From Isoetes taiwanensis (taxonomy: Eukaryota; Streptophyta; Lycopodiopsida; Isoetales; Isoetaceae): a stretch of DNA of 64,000 nt. The stretch spans positions 2,523,089 through 2,587,088 of the forward strand of contig JAJEKV010000101.1 of NCBI GenBank assembly GCA_021234155.1, given 5' to 3'. Numbering within the stretch: position 1 is the first letter of the stretch; each line of letters starts with the position of its first letter. A model generated the notes under the pieces. It had not been told where the DNA came from, searched no databases, and saw only the letters and a program-made list of their open reading frames with translations. Shown here piece after piece: positions 48,671 through 59,300 of this stretch. A program made the position numbers and the translations under genes.

Positions 48671-49426
48671 CTACTTTAAGATGTGGTCCTCCACAGTAGA
48701 AACACCCACTTTTCTTTGATGAAGATCTGTCAAATTGAGGTCCCACTTTGTTTTCTGAACTTGGTCTTGATTATCCCCGATACTTGCTCTTGACCTTTTA
48801 TTTCCCTTGTCTGAATTCTTACTATTGCTTTCTTTATCATTGCTTATTTTGTCATTGCCATTGTCCTCAGAATACCCCTCCCATATGCTGCAATTTATAT
48901 AATCATGATTTAACTTTCTTTCCGCAGCAATAGCTTTCTTTGTTGCTTCTTCCAAAGTCTGAGGATCTATAAAGCTTAATTCTGCATACAAGGAATTCTT
49001 ACGTCCCGCTATATATTTGCATAACAGTTCCTTCTCATTTAACCCGTCCATTTGGGTGGATAAATACTGAAATTTTGATGCATACTGATAAACTGATTCG
49101 TTGTCATTTTGCTTGAATAAATCCCATTCTTGTTTGACATCATTGTGATAATTGGCAGTCAGATTATAACCTTCAAAAGCTTTTTTAAAGCTTTTCCATG
49201 TTAAAATCTTTGGGTCCATTCTTTTTCTTCCTTGCCACCATGTTCTCGCCATATCTGTCAAATATTTATCTATGGCCTGCAGCTTCTGCTTTCCCGTAGC
49301 TTTACCAATTCGAAGTAGCTTTTCCATGTGGAGAGGAATCCAAAAACAATAGGCAGGTTTCTCTTTTCGCCGAAAAAGGTCGGTAAACCTACAAAGGTCG
49401 GTAAACCTACAACTTTTTCTAACCAT
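48671..49426 (-). CDS. Retrotransposon gag (Retrotrans_gag type)
   Basis: An open frame of 251 codons. It encodes the capsid-like gag region: QAIDKYLTDMARTWWQGRKR, KILTWKSFKKAFEGY, YQYASKFQYLSTQM, YIAGRKNSLYAELSF, followed by a charged Lys/Asn/Ser-rich linker. At the 3' end a one-base shift would be needed to enter the zinc knuckle CFYCGGPHLKVDC (48700-48660). The first codons duplicate RFTDL twice because of an 18-bp tandem repeat near 49375-49411, so the true start may differ. The protein would form the particle that packages the element RNA. It is the only protein of the element. Confidence 0.75.
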   Translation of the reverse strand: MVRKSCRFTDLCRFTDLFRRKEKPAYCFWIPLHMEKLLRIGKATGKQKLQAIDKYLTDMARTWWQGRKRMDPKILTWKSFKKAFEGYNLTANYHNDVKQEWDLFKQNDNESVYQYASKFQYLSTQMDGLNEKELLCKYIAGRKNSLYAELSFIDPQTLEEATKKAIAAERKLNHDYINCSIWEGYSEDNGNDKISNDKESNSKNSDKGNKRSRASIGDNQDQVQKTKWDLNLTDLHQRKVGVSTVEDHILK

Positions 49427-49732
49427 TTACAAGAAGATTCAGGAGGAGACTAGAGCATGTCAGTCTACTCTACAATCTGTGGTGGATTTGGTTGTGCATT
49501 CGTTTGCACAGGAGGATTTGGTTGTGCATTCATTTACACAGAAGGCTCAGGTAAAAATTTATAAGCCAAACATAGACATTCCATTTGACTTTGACGTTCT
49601 GCAGGGTTGGTAGAGGGAGGAATAGCCATTTGATCTGCTACGTAGCTGACATTGCTCATAGCCTGAGTGTACTGTTGATCAGGTACGCCAAAGCAATTGG
49701 TAGACATTATCCAGAGATTTTAGAATCAAGAG

Positions 49733-49744
49733 GCTCTGATACCA
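49733..49744 (-). other. Primer-binding site of the gag-only element
   Basis: The complement of TGGTATCAGAGC, 3 bp from the LTR start at 49748. Same initiator tRNA-Met type as the Copia elements. Confidence 0.85.
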
Positions 49745-49747
49745 AAT

Positions 49748-50480
49748 TGTTATGGATTCAAGACTTTATGGCAAGCAATAATCACAGAATGAGTTTTATC
49801 AAGACAAATGTAACTCTAATCAGCAAAATCCAGCCTTCACGACTAAGCTCTCCACCCAACCGGGCTGTACCAAAGCAAGAGGGTTCCAGAGAAAGACCGA
49901 GTTTATTGGAATAGGGAAAACAGATTGACACTAAAGTATCCTCTTTAGCAATTCTCAAGTTTAAGAAATGGCTATGAATTTGGGTGCTCCCCAGATCACC
50001 AAGGTCAGCCGGGAATTTCACAGAATCAGGCTTGGATTTCCCCTGCGAATAGAACTGAAGGGCTTAATATTAGTAGAAAGGGAATTCGCTGCTGTAGAAT
50101 GGCAGACTGGACCAGCTTGCCGAGGCCGGATCAGTAGGGGCCGGAAGTGAACCGAAGGTGTCGGATTTGGTCTCAAGTTCACTGTAGCGTCGTCTTACTT
50201 TAGCAGCTAATATTGTCAGGACAATCCGTTGATGTGGTCGGCCAGATGCTTCGCTCCCTCCTCTTTATACTGCCGCTGCCGTTATTATATAAGGATTGGA
50301 CAAAAGGTAAAGGTTCGATGCCCTAAAAATAGATGGCCCCTTTTTCATAAGGTAATTAAACCTTATAGTATCGACAATCTTTGCCTTTTAATTGACTTTA
50401 ATGACTCTTGAATAATTATTTTGGTCTTTCTTTCCCTTTCTCATGCTTCTACAGCCGCTCCCCCGAGCACCACCATATTA
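49748..50480 (-). repeat. 5' LTR of the gag-only element
   Basis: On the plus strand it begins TGTTATGG and ends CCATATTA (near-inverted to TGTTATGG), followed by the GCAGG duplication. Confidence 0.8.
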
Positions 50481-51087
50481 GCAGGTCTGTCAACAAGTTC
50501 ATATTGTCAGTTCTTTTGAAGGCATTCATTTCTGCCAACCATTGCTTTGCATGTTTTCCATTTATTGCTTCATCATAGCTTTTTGGCAGTTCTGGATTTT
50601 CTAAAATTAAAACATCAAACACACTGTGAATTACCCATATGAGGCTGAAATCTCTTGCTCTTTTCCATTTCATTTCTGCCATGAAACTCAAGCATTTCCT
50701 TATTTTCATCCTCAAGAATTTGTGCCTCAGTTCTCCTTCCTTTCCTCGTTGGTTTTTCTGGTATAGCAGCTTGCACTGACTCACCTTCCATTTCTTCTCC
50801 ATGCAATATTTCTTTGCTTACACTTTGAGTTTCAAGGTCGTCTTCATGTAACTTGCTCTTTCCATCATTTCCTTTTCCTTTCTATCTGGTTCAAACTTTT
50901 CTTCTAGACCTTTAATCTCATTGTTCTCATCTTTGTCTGAGGCATTAATCTTTGGAATAATTTTATAAAATTGTGTCTCATCAAATACAACATCTCTACT
51001 TACTATGACCTTCCTTTGTGCAGGATCAAAGAGTCTATAGGTCTTAGAGTTTTCATCATAACCAACCGGTATGTAATATATGCCCCA
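50481..51087 (-). pseudogene. Copia integrase-RT linker and start of RT
   Basis: The minus strand encodes the linker (EDENKEMLEFHGRNEMEK) and the RT entry PKSYDEAINGKHAKQWLAEM, then, after a 1-nt shift, the ELVDRP block at the insertion site of the gag-only element. Confidence 0.8.
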
Positions 51088-51853
51088 TTATCCATTTTTT
51101 TTTAACTCCTCTGGCACATGTGCAAATGCAAGACAACCATAGGCTCTCAAATTATCATAACAAGGTAACTTACCTGACCACAACATCTCCGGAGCAGCAC
51201 CATTTGTACTTGAAATTGGTAGCAGATTTTGAACATATACAACAGTTTTTACTGCTTCATCCCACACAAAATTTGGCAATCTAGAGTATTTTAGCATTGA
51301 CCTGACTGCATTGAGCAATGTTCTGTTTTTGCTTTCAGCCACACTATTTTGCTGAGGTGAGAACCTGCATGTTAGTTGCATTTTGATACCATGATTAGCA
51401 CAGAATCCTTTGAACTCATTTGACAAATACTCACCACCTCGATCAGACCTTATGCACCACTTTTCTTCCTGTTTCAAGTTGTACTTCAGCAATAAACAGT
51501 TTTAGAGCATCATAAGCTTGATCCTTAGTTTTTAAACAATAGCATTTTGTTTTTCTGCTAAAATGATCTATAAATGTCATAAACTATCTGTGTCTAGTCA
51601 TGCTTGTCACATTTATGGGACCACATAGATCAGTATGCACTAGATCTAATATACCTTTAGCCTTTTTTGTTGATTTCTTAAATGGCAGTCTAGTTTGCTT
51701 GCCTAGAATACACCCTGCACATATTTTCTTTTCAGAATTTTCATCCTTTGCTCTTATCAATTTCCTCATTTCCACATTTGTCATATTTGTATAACACATT
51801 CTATTATGCCAAGTTTTTATAGATGCACATTGTATAATATTCATACTAGACAA
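51088..51853 (-). pseudogene. Copia GAG-pre-integrase and integrase core
   Basis: Frame 51853-51584: HNRMCYTN and CAGCILGKQTRLPF (zinc region), ILDLVHTDLCGPI (first catalytic Asp). Frame 51492-51088: SDRGGEYLSNEF (second Asp), FSPQQNSVAESKNRTLL (catalytic Glu region, normally NGVAERKN), YGCLAFAHVP. A frame break between 51584 and 51492 separates them. Confidence 0.87.
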
Positions 51854-51932
51854 ATGTTCAAGATCAAAACCAAAAAAGTTTCCAACTCTCTTTCTAATAA
51901 ACTTAACTTCATTTCCTAAGAAGATTTTACAT

Positions 51933-53096
51933 TCAAGTTTCTCTTGTGACCTTATAACCTAGGTCAACTAATTGGCAAACAAAAATCAAGTTTCGGACTA
52001 AGCTTGGTATACAAAGAACTTCTTTAAGTTCTACAACTTTTCCTTTTAAATCAAAAATCTCTAGAATCCCAGTGTCTTCTATCTTTTGCAAAGTTCCATC
52101 TCCTAGCTGCACATGTCCTGCTCCCTTCCTTTTGCACTCCTTAAGCAAGTTTGGATCACAAGTCACGGTTTTCTCAGCTCTTGAATCTATTATAAAAAAT
52201 TTGTTATCCCTTTTGTTCAAATCATTTGAAATTGACAAGATGTGATCATTTTTTACCTCAATGGTCTCATCAATTCCTTCTTTTTTATCAGTCTTTGATT
52301 CTTGCACAACATTCATGGCTGGACTTCCTTTCTGATTAGATCTTCCTCTTCCAAGACCACCTCTGGTGTTTGAACTCCTTCCTCTTTCCCTGCCTCTTCC
52401 AGAAGTCCCTCTTGGACTTGGGCAATTGGCTGCTACAGGACCCTTGCCGTCACAGTTAAAACATCTTATACCCCTACCTTCATTTGGACATTCGGCTTTA
52501 CGGTGTTCATATTGATTACAATTATAACATGGTCCTGGTTTTCCCTTGCTAGTATTTCCAATTTTTTTTGTTTTACCAGCAAACAAGATCTCAGCAGAGT
52601 TTTCTTCATCTCCTAGCTCGACTCTCTTTTGCTCAAATTTTGTTCTAATCATTTGAATAACATGTTCCTTAGATCCTGCAACATTTTTGATCATTGTAGA
52701 TAGTTGACTGTTATGAGACACTGACCTTGCCAAAGATAGGATTTGATAATGCTCATTTAATATGACTCCTGCCCCATCTAAATCTGTTATGATTGAATCA
52801 AATTTCTCTAAGTATTCTGTCAGATTGTCTTTTTCATGCAACTTGAGCTTCCTAAGCTGTTTCTCTAAAACATCAATTTGAGATGAGGTTTTAACTTCAT
52901 ACTGACTAATCATATATTTCCACATATCCTTTGGACTCATACCTCTTAGTTTGAGTTTTATAGCAGCTCCAACCTTGCTTGTAATAATTGCTTGAGCCTC
53001 CATAACTTTCATCATATCAACTGGACCTGCAGCCGACCTAGATGTAATAGTATTCATGTTACCTCCTTCTCCTGCAGTTGATCCTTCTCCAACCAA
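51933..53096 (-). pseudogene. Copia gag and protease
   Basis: A 387-codon open stretch without its own ATG at the end, continuing upstream in broken frames to about 53290 (MSTRFGANLL). UBN2 gag (QIDVLEKQLRKLKLHEKDNL, SIITDLDGAGVILNEHYQ), two zinc knuckles CYNCNQYEHRKAEC and CFNCDGKGPVAANC (the second lacks its His), an Arg/Gly-rich linker, then the protease with FIIDSRAEKTVTC, where DSG is altered to DSR, and VLCIPSLVRNLIFVCQL. Confidence 0.88.
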
Positions 53097-53301
53097 GCTT
53101 CACCTCCTTCAGTACTTGAGTTTTCAGTGCTCAATATTGTTGGTACTCTGGCATTGTCCTCTTCAATAAGGTACCATAAATTTTCAAATTCTAGCACTTG
53201 CTTAATGCCATGTTTTCAGACCTGAAAACCATTGTCTCCCTTGAACACTTCAATAGATGTCAGCAAGTTAGCTCCAAATCTTGTTGACATCTTATACTGT
53301 G

Positions 53302-53313
53302 GCTCTGATACCA
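53302..53313 (-). other. Primer-binding site of the large Copia element
   Basis: GCTCTGATACCA on the plus strand, the exact complement of the initiator tRNA-Met site, one base from the LTR. Confidence 0.9.
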
Positions 53314-53314
53314 A

Positions 53315-53857
53315 TGAAGAAATTTTGCTTAGATTTATAGTTAGAACTTTGAATAATCAATGAACCAATTTCCTTTGACTCTTAAGTTCAAATATCAATA
53401 TTGCATAAAAAATGCTCTAACAGTAAAACAAGTTTTTCCAATGGTCAATCAACTAAATATTGCATTATTCAATCTGAAAAACCTCGAGAGCCCAAGCACT
53501 TACAAACTGTTCAGTCTTCGATCAACCACACAATTCATTCGTTCTACTCAACTTTATAGTGATCAATCCAGCATTCAAGCTGGACCGACCTGATACCTCC
53601 TTGCCGATCTCTGCTTTCCAAATTCATACTTCGTCTTCCCTCCATTTTATTCGACCACAATTTGACCTATGGTTTATACTAAATAAGGTAGATACCTCAA
53701 TAAACGAATTTTCTCCTTCAACATTTAATAGGTTAATGCCACTATAGCTTAACTATTAATCAAACCTTAGGTTCAATGTTTCCAACCATAACCATATGTT
53801 CAACCTCGAGCATGTGCTACTACTCAACAAGAAATATTACATGATCATTCTCTTTTA
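53315..53857 (-). repeat. 5' LTR of the large Copia element
   Basis: 543 bp, similar to 44696-45262. The outer terminal dinucleotide has changed from CA to TA (plus strand). Followed by the GAATC duplication. Confidence 0.9.
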
Positions 53858-53862
53858 GAATC

Positions 53863-54451
53863 TTTTCTAAACAGATTAGACTAGCATAAAGAGGTGGAGA
53901 ATCCAAAGAAAAGTTTGTCTTGATTAAGTTCTATTGTCAATTAGAAAGTCAAAACCTGTTGAGCCTCGTTCTTGAGCCTTGTTCTTGAATTCCTGAAATT
54001 TCCGAAGAAGTTCAAATTCTCAGATTTTGGAAGAACCAGAGATCATGCTTGCAGTGTTCACACGTCTGAGCCCGATTGGGTGGTGAATTTATGCCAGAAG
54101 GCCCTGTTCCAAAGTTTTTAAGCTGTTTTGATTAACCGTGTTTGCCAGTTTTGCAGGAAGAAAAGCTCCTCATAATGCATATCACGAACTATCCAAGGAG
54201 CCCAGTCATGTTTAAAATACACATTGAAATCAAGAGCTATGATAAGAAGACTAGAGCAAAAACCCTAGGCGTCGCATCAGCGACCACGCTTCCATGCTTA
54301 ATATAACGGATAAAAAAATGACCTAATATAGTGTCAACCTTAAGAGGATTTCAATCAAATACATAAACGTCAAGTGCTCCTTGGAAAAAAAAAGTTTATG
54401 AAAATTATGGCAAAAAAGGTGTCGCAGTCAAAACCCTACTGCCGCCAAAGA
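53863..54451. other. Probable continuation of the Ty3-type LTR; no gene
   Basis: If the Copia element is left out, this follows directly on 44695 inside an LTR. Its end is not determined. No coding motif. Confidence 0.4.
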
Positions 54452-54620
54452 ATAGAATAGAATAGAATATGATTTTATCGTCCACGGAGACCAACTGGCC
54501 TATGGGACCCAAGTACAAAGAGAGAGAGCAGCAGGCGTATTACTACCAGGATTAAAAAACCCCCGCCCCGAAGAGGACTAAAGGTCTGCTTCTTCTCCGC
54601 GCAAAATTGACAAAAACATA
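54452..54620 (-). mobile_element. Short LINE 3'-UTR copy
   Basis: AATAG tail at 54452-54471, then stem-loop 54488-54501 (complement AGGCC-AGTT-GGTCT), then the AAAAACCCCCGCCCCG block also seen at 22780. Severely 5'-truncated. The right end is uncertain. Confidence 0.7.
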
Positions 54621-56344
54621 ATCTATATCTTATACAAAGAGCATGCCACGAGCTATCGAACAAGCCTAGTCACACCCAAAAATGACACTGGAATTAAGAG
54701 CTATGATCAGAAGACTATAGTAGAAACTTTGAGCATCGCATCAACAACCATGCTTAATGTTATAGATAAGAAAAGAGCCTAATATACAATTCAACCAAAT
54801 ATATGAATGTCAAGTGCCCTTCAGAAATTGAACCTACCTTGCACAAAAAATAATATACATAGCTCGAATAGTGAGCTCACCACAATATCCCCCACATGAA
54901 CTCCCAAGCACCAACTAAAATCCTGCATTACGGAAGACAAAAAATGGAAAAGCAAAATAAAATATTATATTCATCGTGCAAAGCCTCAAGACCATACAAA
55001 TGTGTTGGTGCTGCACCTACACTATAGAATAGCGTCATATGAACAGGCATGCCCCTTCTTGCACCACAGGTATGCTACACCAAATCACAAAAGAACATAA
55101 ACAACATTTTGGTTCTATCTATGCTCTAGTGTGGGTAAGATAAAATGAAAATTCGGATGTTAATGAAGGTCTACTTTTGATGGCAGCTTACCCACATGGC
55201 CTCACCTAGGATAAACATCCCCGACCAAAACTTCTGGAACAAAGGCCACATCACAAACCATTGCCTCAAAAAAGCGATTTGATCATATAAAGGACTCGAT
55301 CAAAAATACAAGCACCATAGATGTTAACCCTAAATCTAGAATACCAATCACATCCAACCACAAAACCTATACCCATGTGCAAGAAAAGCATTGGCCATCT
55401 TCTCAATAGCTTTAGATTGCCTCATTAAGTAGAAAAATTCTCAGTGGCTTTGGAGATCCCTTATCCTGCATGCCTAGAAAGCCTACCATGGAAAATAATC
55501 CACGCCGGCAAACATTCCAGGCTGTTAGGAATCTCAGTTGGCATTAACATGTCTAATGCGCAAATATGAAATGAGATATTCTTAAGGACTTCAAAAGGGA
55601 CCGATTTGCAACTTAGTTTGTTTGTTGTGTTTGTTTGTTGTGGGGGTGGGGGGGTGGGGGTTTAAGAATTCTCGGACTGGAGTACCATGAAAAAGTAGGT
55701 CTTCCATGTTGCTAGGGCCTGGACAATAAGTTTTGTATTTGGGAGGGGAGGGGGAGGGTGGGGGAGGGGGGCCGCTATACTCCAAGTTAATCAAAAAAAT
55801 AGTTTGTAAGCTTTAAAACCTTAGTACTTAAGATTTTAACCTTGTAAGATTTCAGACCTTAGGAAGCCAGCTCTAGCCCATTCCTGAAAACAACTTTATG
55901 CAGGGTATGCATCACCCACATCTAAGTATGCCTTGTGTAGCTTCCTAAATCGATTTGGTTCTTTAGTTATGAAAACATTATTAAACACTGGTTGTCTTGG
56001 GAACGTAGTGCTAACACGAGCAGTCGCATCCCAACTAACAAGTAATGGCCTTAAATAGACAAAACATCATAAAGGCAATGAAAAAACAAATATAGACTTT
56101 ATCACCAAGGATGGAGTATAAATTCAAACTAAAGATGCAACAAACAACTTATATCTGCCAAAACTTGATACAGAAATCTATGTATATAATATAGGAGCTT
56201 CTCAGCAAAAAAGTCAAAAGGATTTTTTGTTATACTAAGTTAGCAGCTTGGCCCAATCTTAGAATAAGGCACAGACGATAGTAATGAAGCATTACAGGAT
56301 TTTGAGAATAGACAAGGATAATACATAGATAAAGAGATTTGTCT
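54621..56344. other. No recognisable gene; G-rich tracts
   Basis: AT-rich flank of the CML gene. 55620-55665 and 55738-55775 hold TG/G-rich runs (GGGGTGGGGGGGTGGGGG and GGGAGGGGAGGGGGAGGG) that could form G-quadruplexes. The frame 55591-55794 on the other strand is a by-product. Confidence 0.5.
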
Positions 56345-56839
56345 CTAGAATCGAAGCCTGGGAGAAGGATTATCCAATGCAGTGCTGTTTAGAAGGGCAG
56401 AAGTAAATTCTGCAAAGCTGATCCTGCCATCTCCATCAGAATCAGCCTCTCTGATCATATCAGCAAGCTCCTTGACAGACAAAGGATGGCCTAACTTAGC
56501 CATGGAATGGGCCAACTCTGCAGCAGTTATATACCCATTTCCATCCCTATCAAAAGCCCTGAACAGGGACAAAAGCTCATCTTGGTTATAAGAAACCGCT
56601 GCATCGGCCATATCTGCAGCTACAAGGTCTACAAACTCAGAAAACTCGATTAGTCCATTGCTGTTAGAGTCTGCCCGCCGGATTAAGCCCTCCAGCTGGG
56701 AGCCGTCAGGGATTATTCCAAGAGAGCGTAAAAGGGCGGCCATTTCGATCTCTGTAATGCTGCCATCGCCATCTCGGTCGAATCTGGTGAAAACTTCTTT
56801 CAGCTCGGCAAGCTGCTCCTTTGTGAGTAATTGCTCCAT
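56345..56839 (-). CDS. Calmodulin-like protein with four EF-hands (CML15/16-like)
   Basis: Intronless gene for a 164-residue calcium sensor, opening with ATG (MEQLLTKEQLAEL). Four canonical EF-hand loops with acidic positions 1, 3, 5 and 12: 21-32 DRDGDGSITEIE, 57-68 DSNSNGLIEFSE, 97-108 DRDGNGYITAAE, 133-144 DSDGDGRISFAE. Two lobes are joined by a helix at about 70-95. A 20-residue tail follows. The phrases ALLRSLG, FDRDGNG-I-AAELA-MAK-G-PL and MI-EAD are those of the Arabidopsis CML15/16/18 group. No signal peptide and no lipidation motif, so cytosolic or nuclear. All loops are intact and should bind calcium. The upstream 150 bp is free of start codons in frame and may be the 5' UTR. The gene stands alone, about 1.7 kb from the nearest LINE tail. 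Confidence 0.95.
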   Translation of the reverse strand: MEQLLTKEQLAELKEVFTRFDRDGDGSITEIEMAALLRSLGIIPDGSQLEGLIRRADSNSNGLIEFSEFVDLVAADMADAAVSYNQDELLSLFRAFDRDGNGYITAAELAHSMAKLGHPLSVKELADMIREADSDGDGRISFAEFTSALLNSTALDNPSPRLRF

Positions 56840-58380
56840 AAAAGCCCTAATACTACTAAGTCCGGCGATAAGGAAATATTACGGAAAGAGAGGGGATTTT
56901 TAGATCCGGACACGGCTTGAGGGAAAAACACACAGAAGAAGACGCTCTTAAAAGGAACTCTGACCTGTTCAGGCCTGCACGTTGCCACGCGCTTCGTCGG
57001 TGTCTCCGCGTTGACGGAATCGCCATAGCTAAACCTTCGTCCTATCAGCGAAAATTAGCCGTATATTAAAATTTAAATTTGAAAAAGAATATATTCTAAG
57101 CCTTAAAGAATTCCTTTTACAGTAAAGATAGTATTTCATTATGACCATTGGCTTTTGGTTAGTCCACCTTAAAATTCTCTATATCTTTGCCATATCCAAT
57201 CATGTTAGCCAAAATGTCCAATGATGTAGCTGAAAGTTGTTACTCAGAACTTTCCATGCAAAGCATTTGATGCCTATTGTACTTCCTCGTACTTGCCTGT
57301 TCTTGTTGCCAGCATAAAGATCTGGTAGTAAGTAGCTTTCTTCTGAACCTTGAACTGCCCCGTGTCGTCCACCCTCTCTGGCCAATCAATCAATCCTCTT
57401 TAAATCTCCAAATCAATCCTCTTTGAATCTACTGAAGATCTGGGAGACAACATTTTATATCTGCCGATCTAAATCGCTTTAAAGGAAACTGCCAAGAAAA
57501 GTCGCCCTCTTTAGCCAGTGTTCTCTTAATTTATCACCTAGAGATATGGTAGACAACATCTTCTATCTATGAGCCTAAGTCCTCCTTAAATTAAGTTGTC
57601 AAGAGAAGAACACCTAATATCTATTTCACTAATGATATTCCTAATAATCATTTCATGATAAACATTTACATGATCATTTTAATATCATTGTACATGTGCA
57701 CAAGAATATTTGTGGTGCAGATGTGACTAAGCTCGATCAAGGGCACGATGTAGGGTACTAACTAAATGGAGGAAAATTAGATAAAATGAAAGGTCCTTTT
57801 TTGGTTTTGTTCGGGGATTATATTTCTTGAGATGTTTATTTTAGTTACCACTAAGAGCTAAGCTTAGGACCATGTATTCGGTTTGGAGAATCTATCATTT
57901 TTGTTGTCCTTTTGTATCAAATCTACTTTGTGCCCCCACATGTCGTTTAGGTATGGAGATTTGGTGCTCTTGCGCGTACATGTTGGTTGCATTTCTTATG
58001 GAGCAATCTAGTAGAGATTATTTCCATAAATATACATCCTATCCCCCACCTCCCCCCCCCAACCCCCATCCCCTCTCTCTCTCCAATCATTCAAATGTTT
58101 TCATTCTTAATAAAGCAAAGGGGCAATTTCACATATATAGTTTGAATTATCACATCCATAGCTTTATAAGCAGATTTGTCCTTATTATGTAAATAAGGAG
58201 ATATTTTTGGCTCATCTTCTGGCATAGGCCAATTCATCTCAACCTTGTTCAAAACTTGCATATTCTTACTGGACAAAGTTTTCTCTTTTGGGTTGCCCTA
58301 GGGGGCAAACCCTCGTTTATGTGGGTATGTGGGCATATTCAAGTATATCTTTGGCATATACCTAGCATATCTTGATGACT
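56840..58380. other. CML upstream region; no recognisable gene
   Basis: Contains the presumed CML promoter and 5' UTR (right of 56840). The stretch around 57375-57430 has a short direct repeat (AATCAATCCTCTTTxAATCT). Near 58290-58315 there is an imperfect palindrome GGGTTGCCCTAGGGGGCAAACCC. Frames such as 57872-58192 have no known motif. Confidence 0.5.
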
Positions 58381-59300
58381 ACTAAAAACCGGCTTACGCC
58401 TCGTAAATGGTCGGTCATCCGCCCCGTTATCGACTGCTACACAAACGCTATCCGGTCGGACTTGGCTATGGCTTACGCACCGGATTACGCCCTCCCTCCG
58501 CGCCGCCCGTCGGGGGGTTACGGCGAGTTGAGCACATGTTTATCCCTTCCTTATACCCTCTAGGGCATAATCTTAGGGCATGGGTTCCGGGAAGGGCTGT
58601 GATGTTCAAATGAGCCACTTAGAGAAAAATTTGCATCGGTTCTTCCAGATTTGGTTTTGGCAATCGGTTATCGACATTGCAACCATAATCTTGCGGTTAT
58701 GGCGTCCGATAGTGCTTCTATTCCGGTATCAACATTGCATCGGTAATGTTGGGTTATGGCATCTCGCCACGCAAGATTGTTTGCATTTCAAAGATACCCC
58801 TTTTTTTTTTCGTTTAAGGCATCGGTTAGGGCATGGGTTACGGGAAGGGCGTGTGATGTTCGCCGAGCCACTTAGAGAAAAATTTGCATCGGTTCTTCAG
58901 ATTTGGTTTTGGCAATGCAAAAGGACTTTCAGTGAGGGGAAAAAATGGCGTTTCTTGGTGTTTGACCGCGACGCTTCTTCGCTAGGGCGCCCGTGGAACC
59001 GCCCCTCTCTCAAAATCGGGAATTTGTTGCTTCATATCCGAGGCCTTACGCATGATTTTGGAACTAGCAAAGGATTTCACCATCGTGGAGAGGATTTTTG
59101 TGCAAAAAGCGGTTGAAAGTTGGATTCCTTATTTCAATTTTTACGGAGACTTCTCGGGCGATTCTTCTCTAGCGATTTCTCGGGCGGCGCTTCTCGAGGT
59201 TAGAATTGTAATGCAATTCCTAACTTCGCATGCTATTCTGCTTTCTTATTTCCTTCGCTATCGTTGGTTCTATGGCGAAAGTTACGTATCTTAATCCCAT
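58380..59300 (+). repeat. CpG-rich block with a repeated ~90-bp module
   Basis: 58380-58540 is packed with CpG, unlike anything else in the window. The module GGGCATGGGTTxCGGGAAGGG ... TTTGGTTTTGGCAAT occurs at 58575-58666 and again at 58829-58917. The open frame 58580-59116 spans both copies but has no known domain. It may be a young insertion not yet depleted of CpG, or an unmethylated promoter-like region. Confidence 0.5.

Larger units (their letters stand above)
47522..50480 (-). mobile_element. Gag-only LTR retrotransposon (TR-GAG type) nested in Copia RT
   Basis: LTRs of about 720-733 bp (47522-48240 and 49748-50480) start TGTTA. The 5-bp duplication GCAGG lies at 47517-47521 and 50481-50485. 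A minus-strand primer site (complement of GCTCTGATACCA, 49733-49744) sits 3 bp from the 5' LTR. The interior is only about 1.5 kb and encodes gag with a zinc knuckle. No protease, integrase or RT is present. This fits the described plant TR-GAG class, which depends on a partner element for pol. Confidence 0.88.
44696..53857 (-). mobile_element. Copia LTR retrotransposon carrying two nested insertions
   Basis: Minus-strand element with LTRs 53315-53857 (5') and 44696-45262 (3'), a 5-bp target duplication GAATC (44691-44695, 53858-53862), a primer site at 53302-53313 and a polypurine tract next to 45262. Gene order is gag, protease, integrase, RT, RNase H, the Copia order. The RT region is split by a MULE (46568-47361) and by a gag-only LTR element (47522-50480). 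Frameshifts and a DSG-to-DSR change in the protease add further damage. The element sits in the LTR of the Ty3-type element at 43.2-44.7 kb. Confidence 0.93.

Noticed and set aside
58580-59116. 178-codon open frame
   Set aside because: It spans a DNA-level direct repeat, has no known domain, and seems open by chance in CpG-rich sequence.
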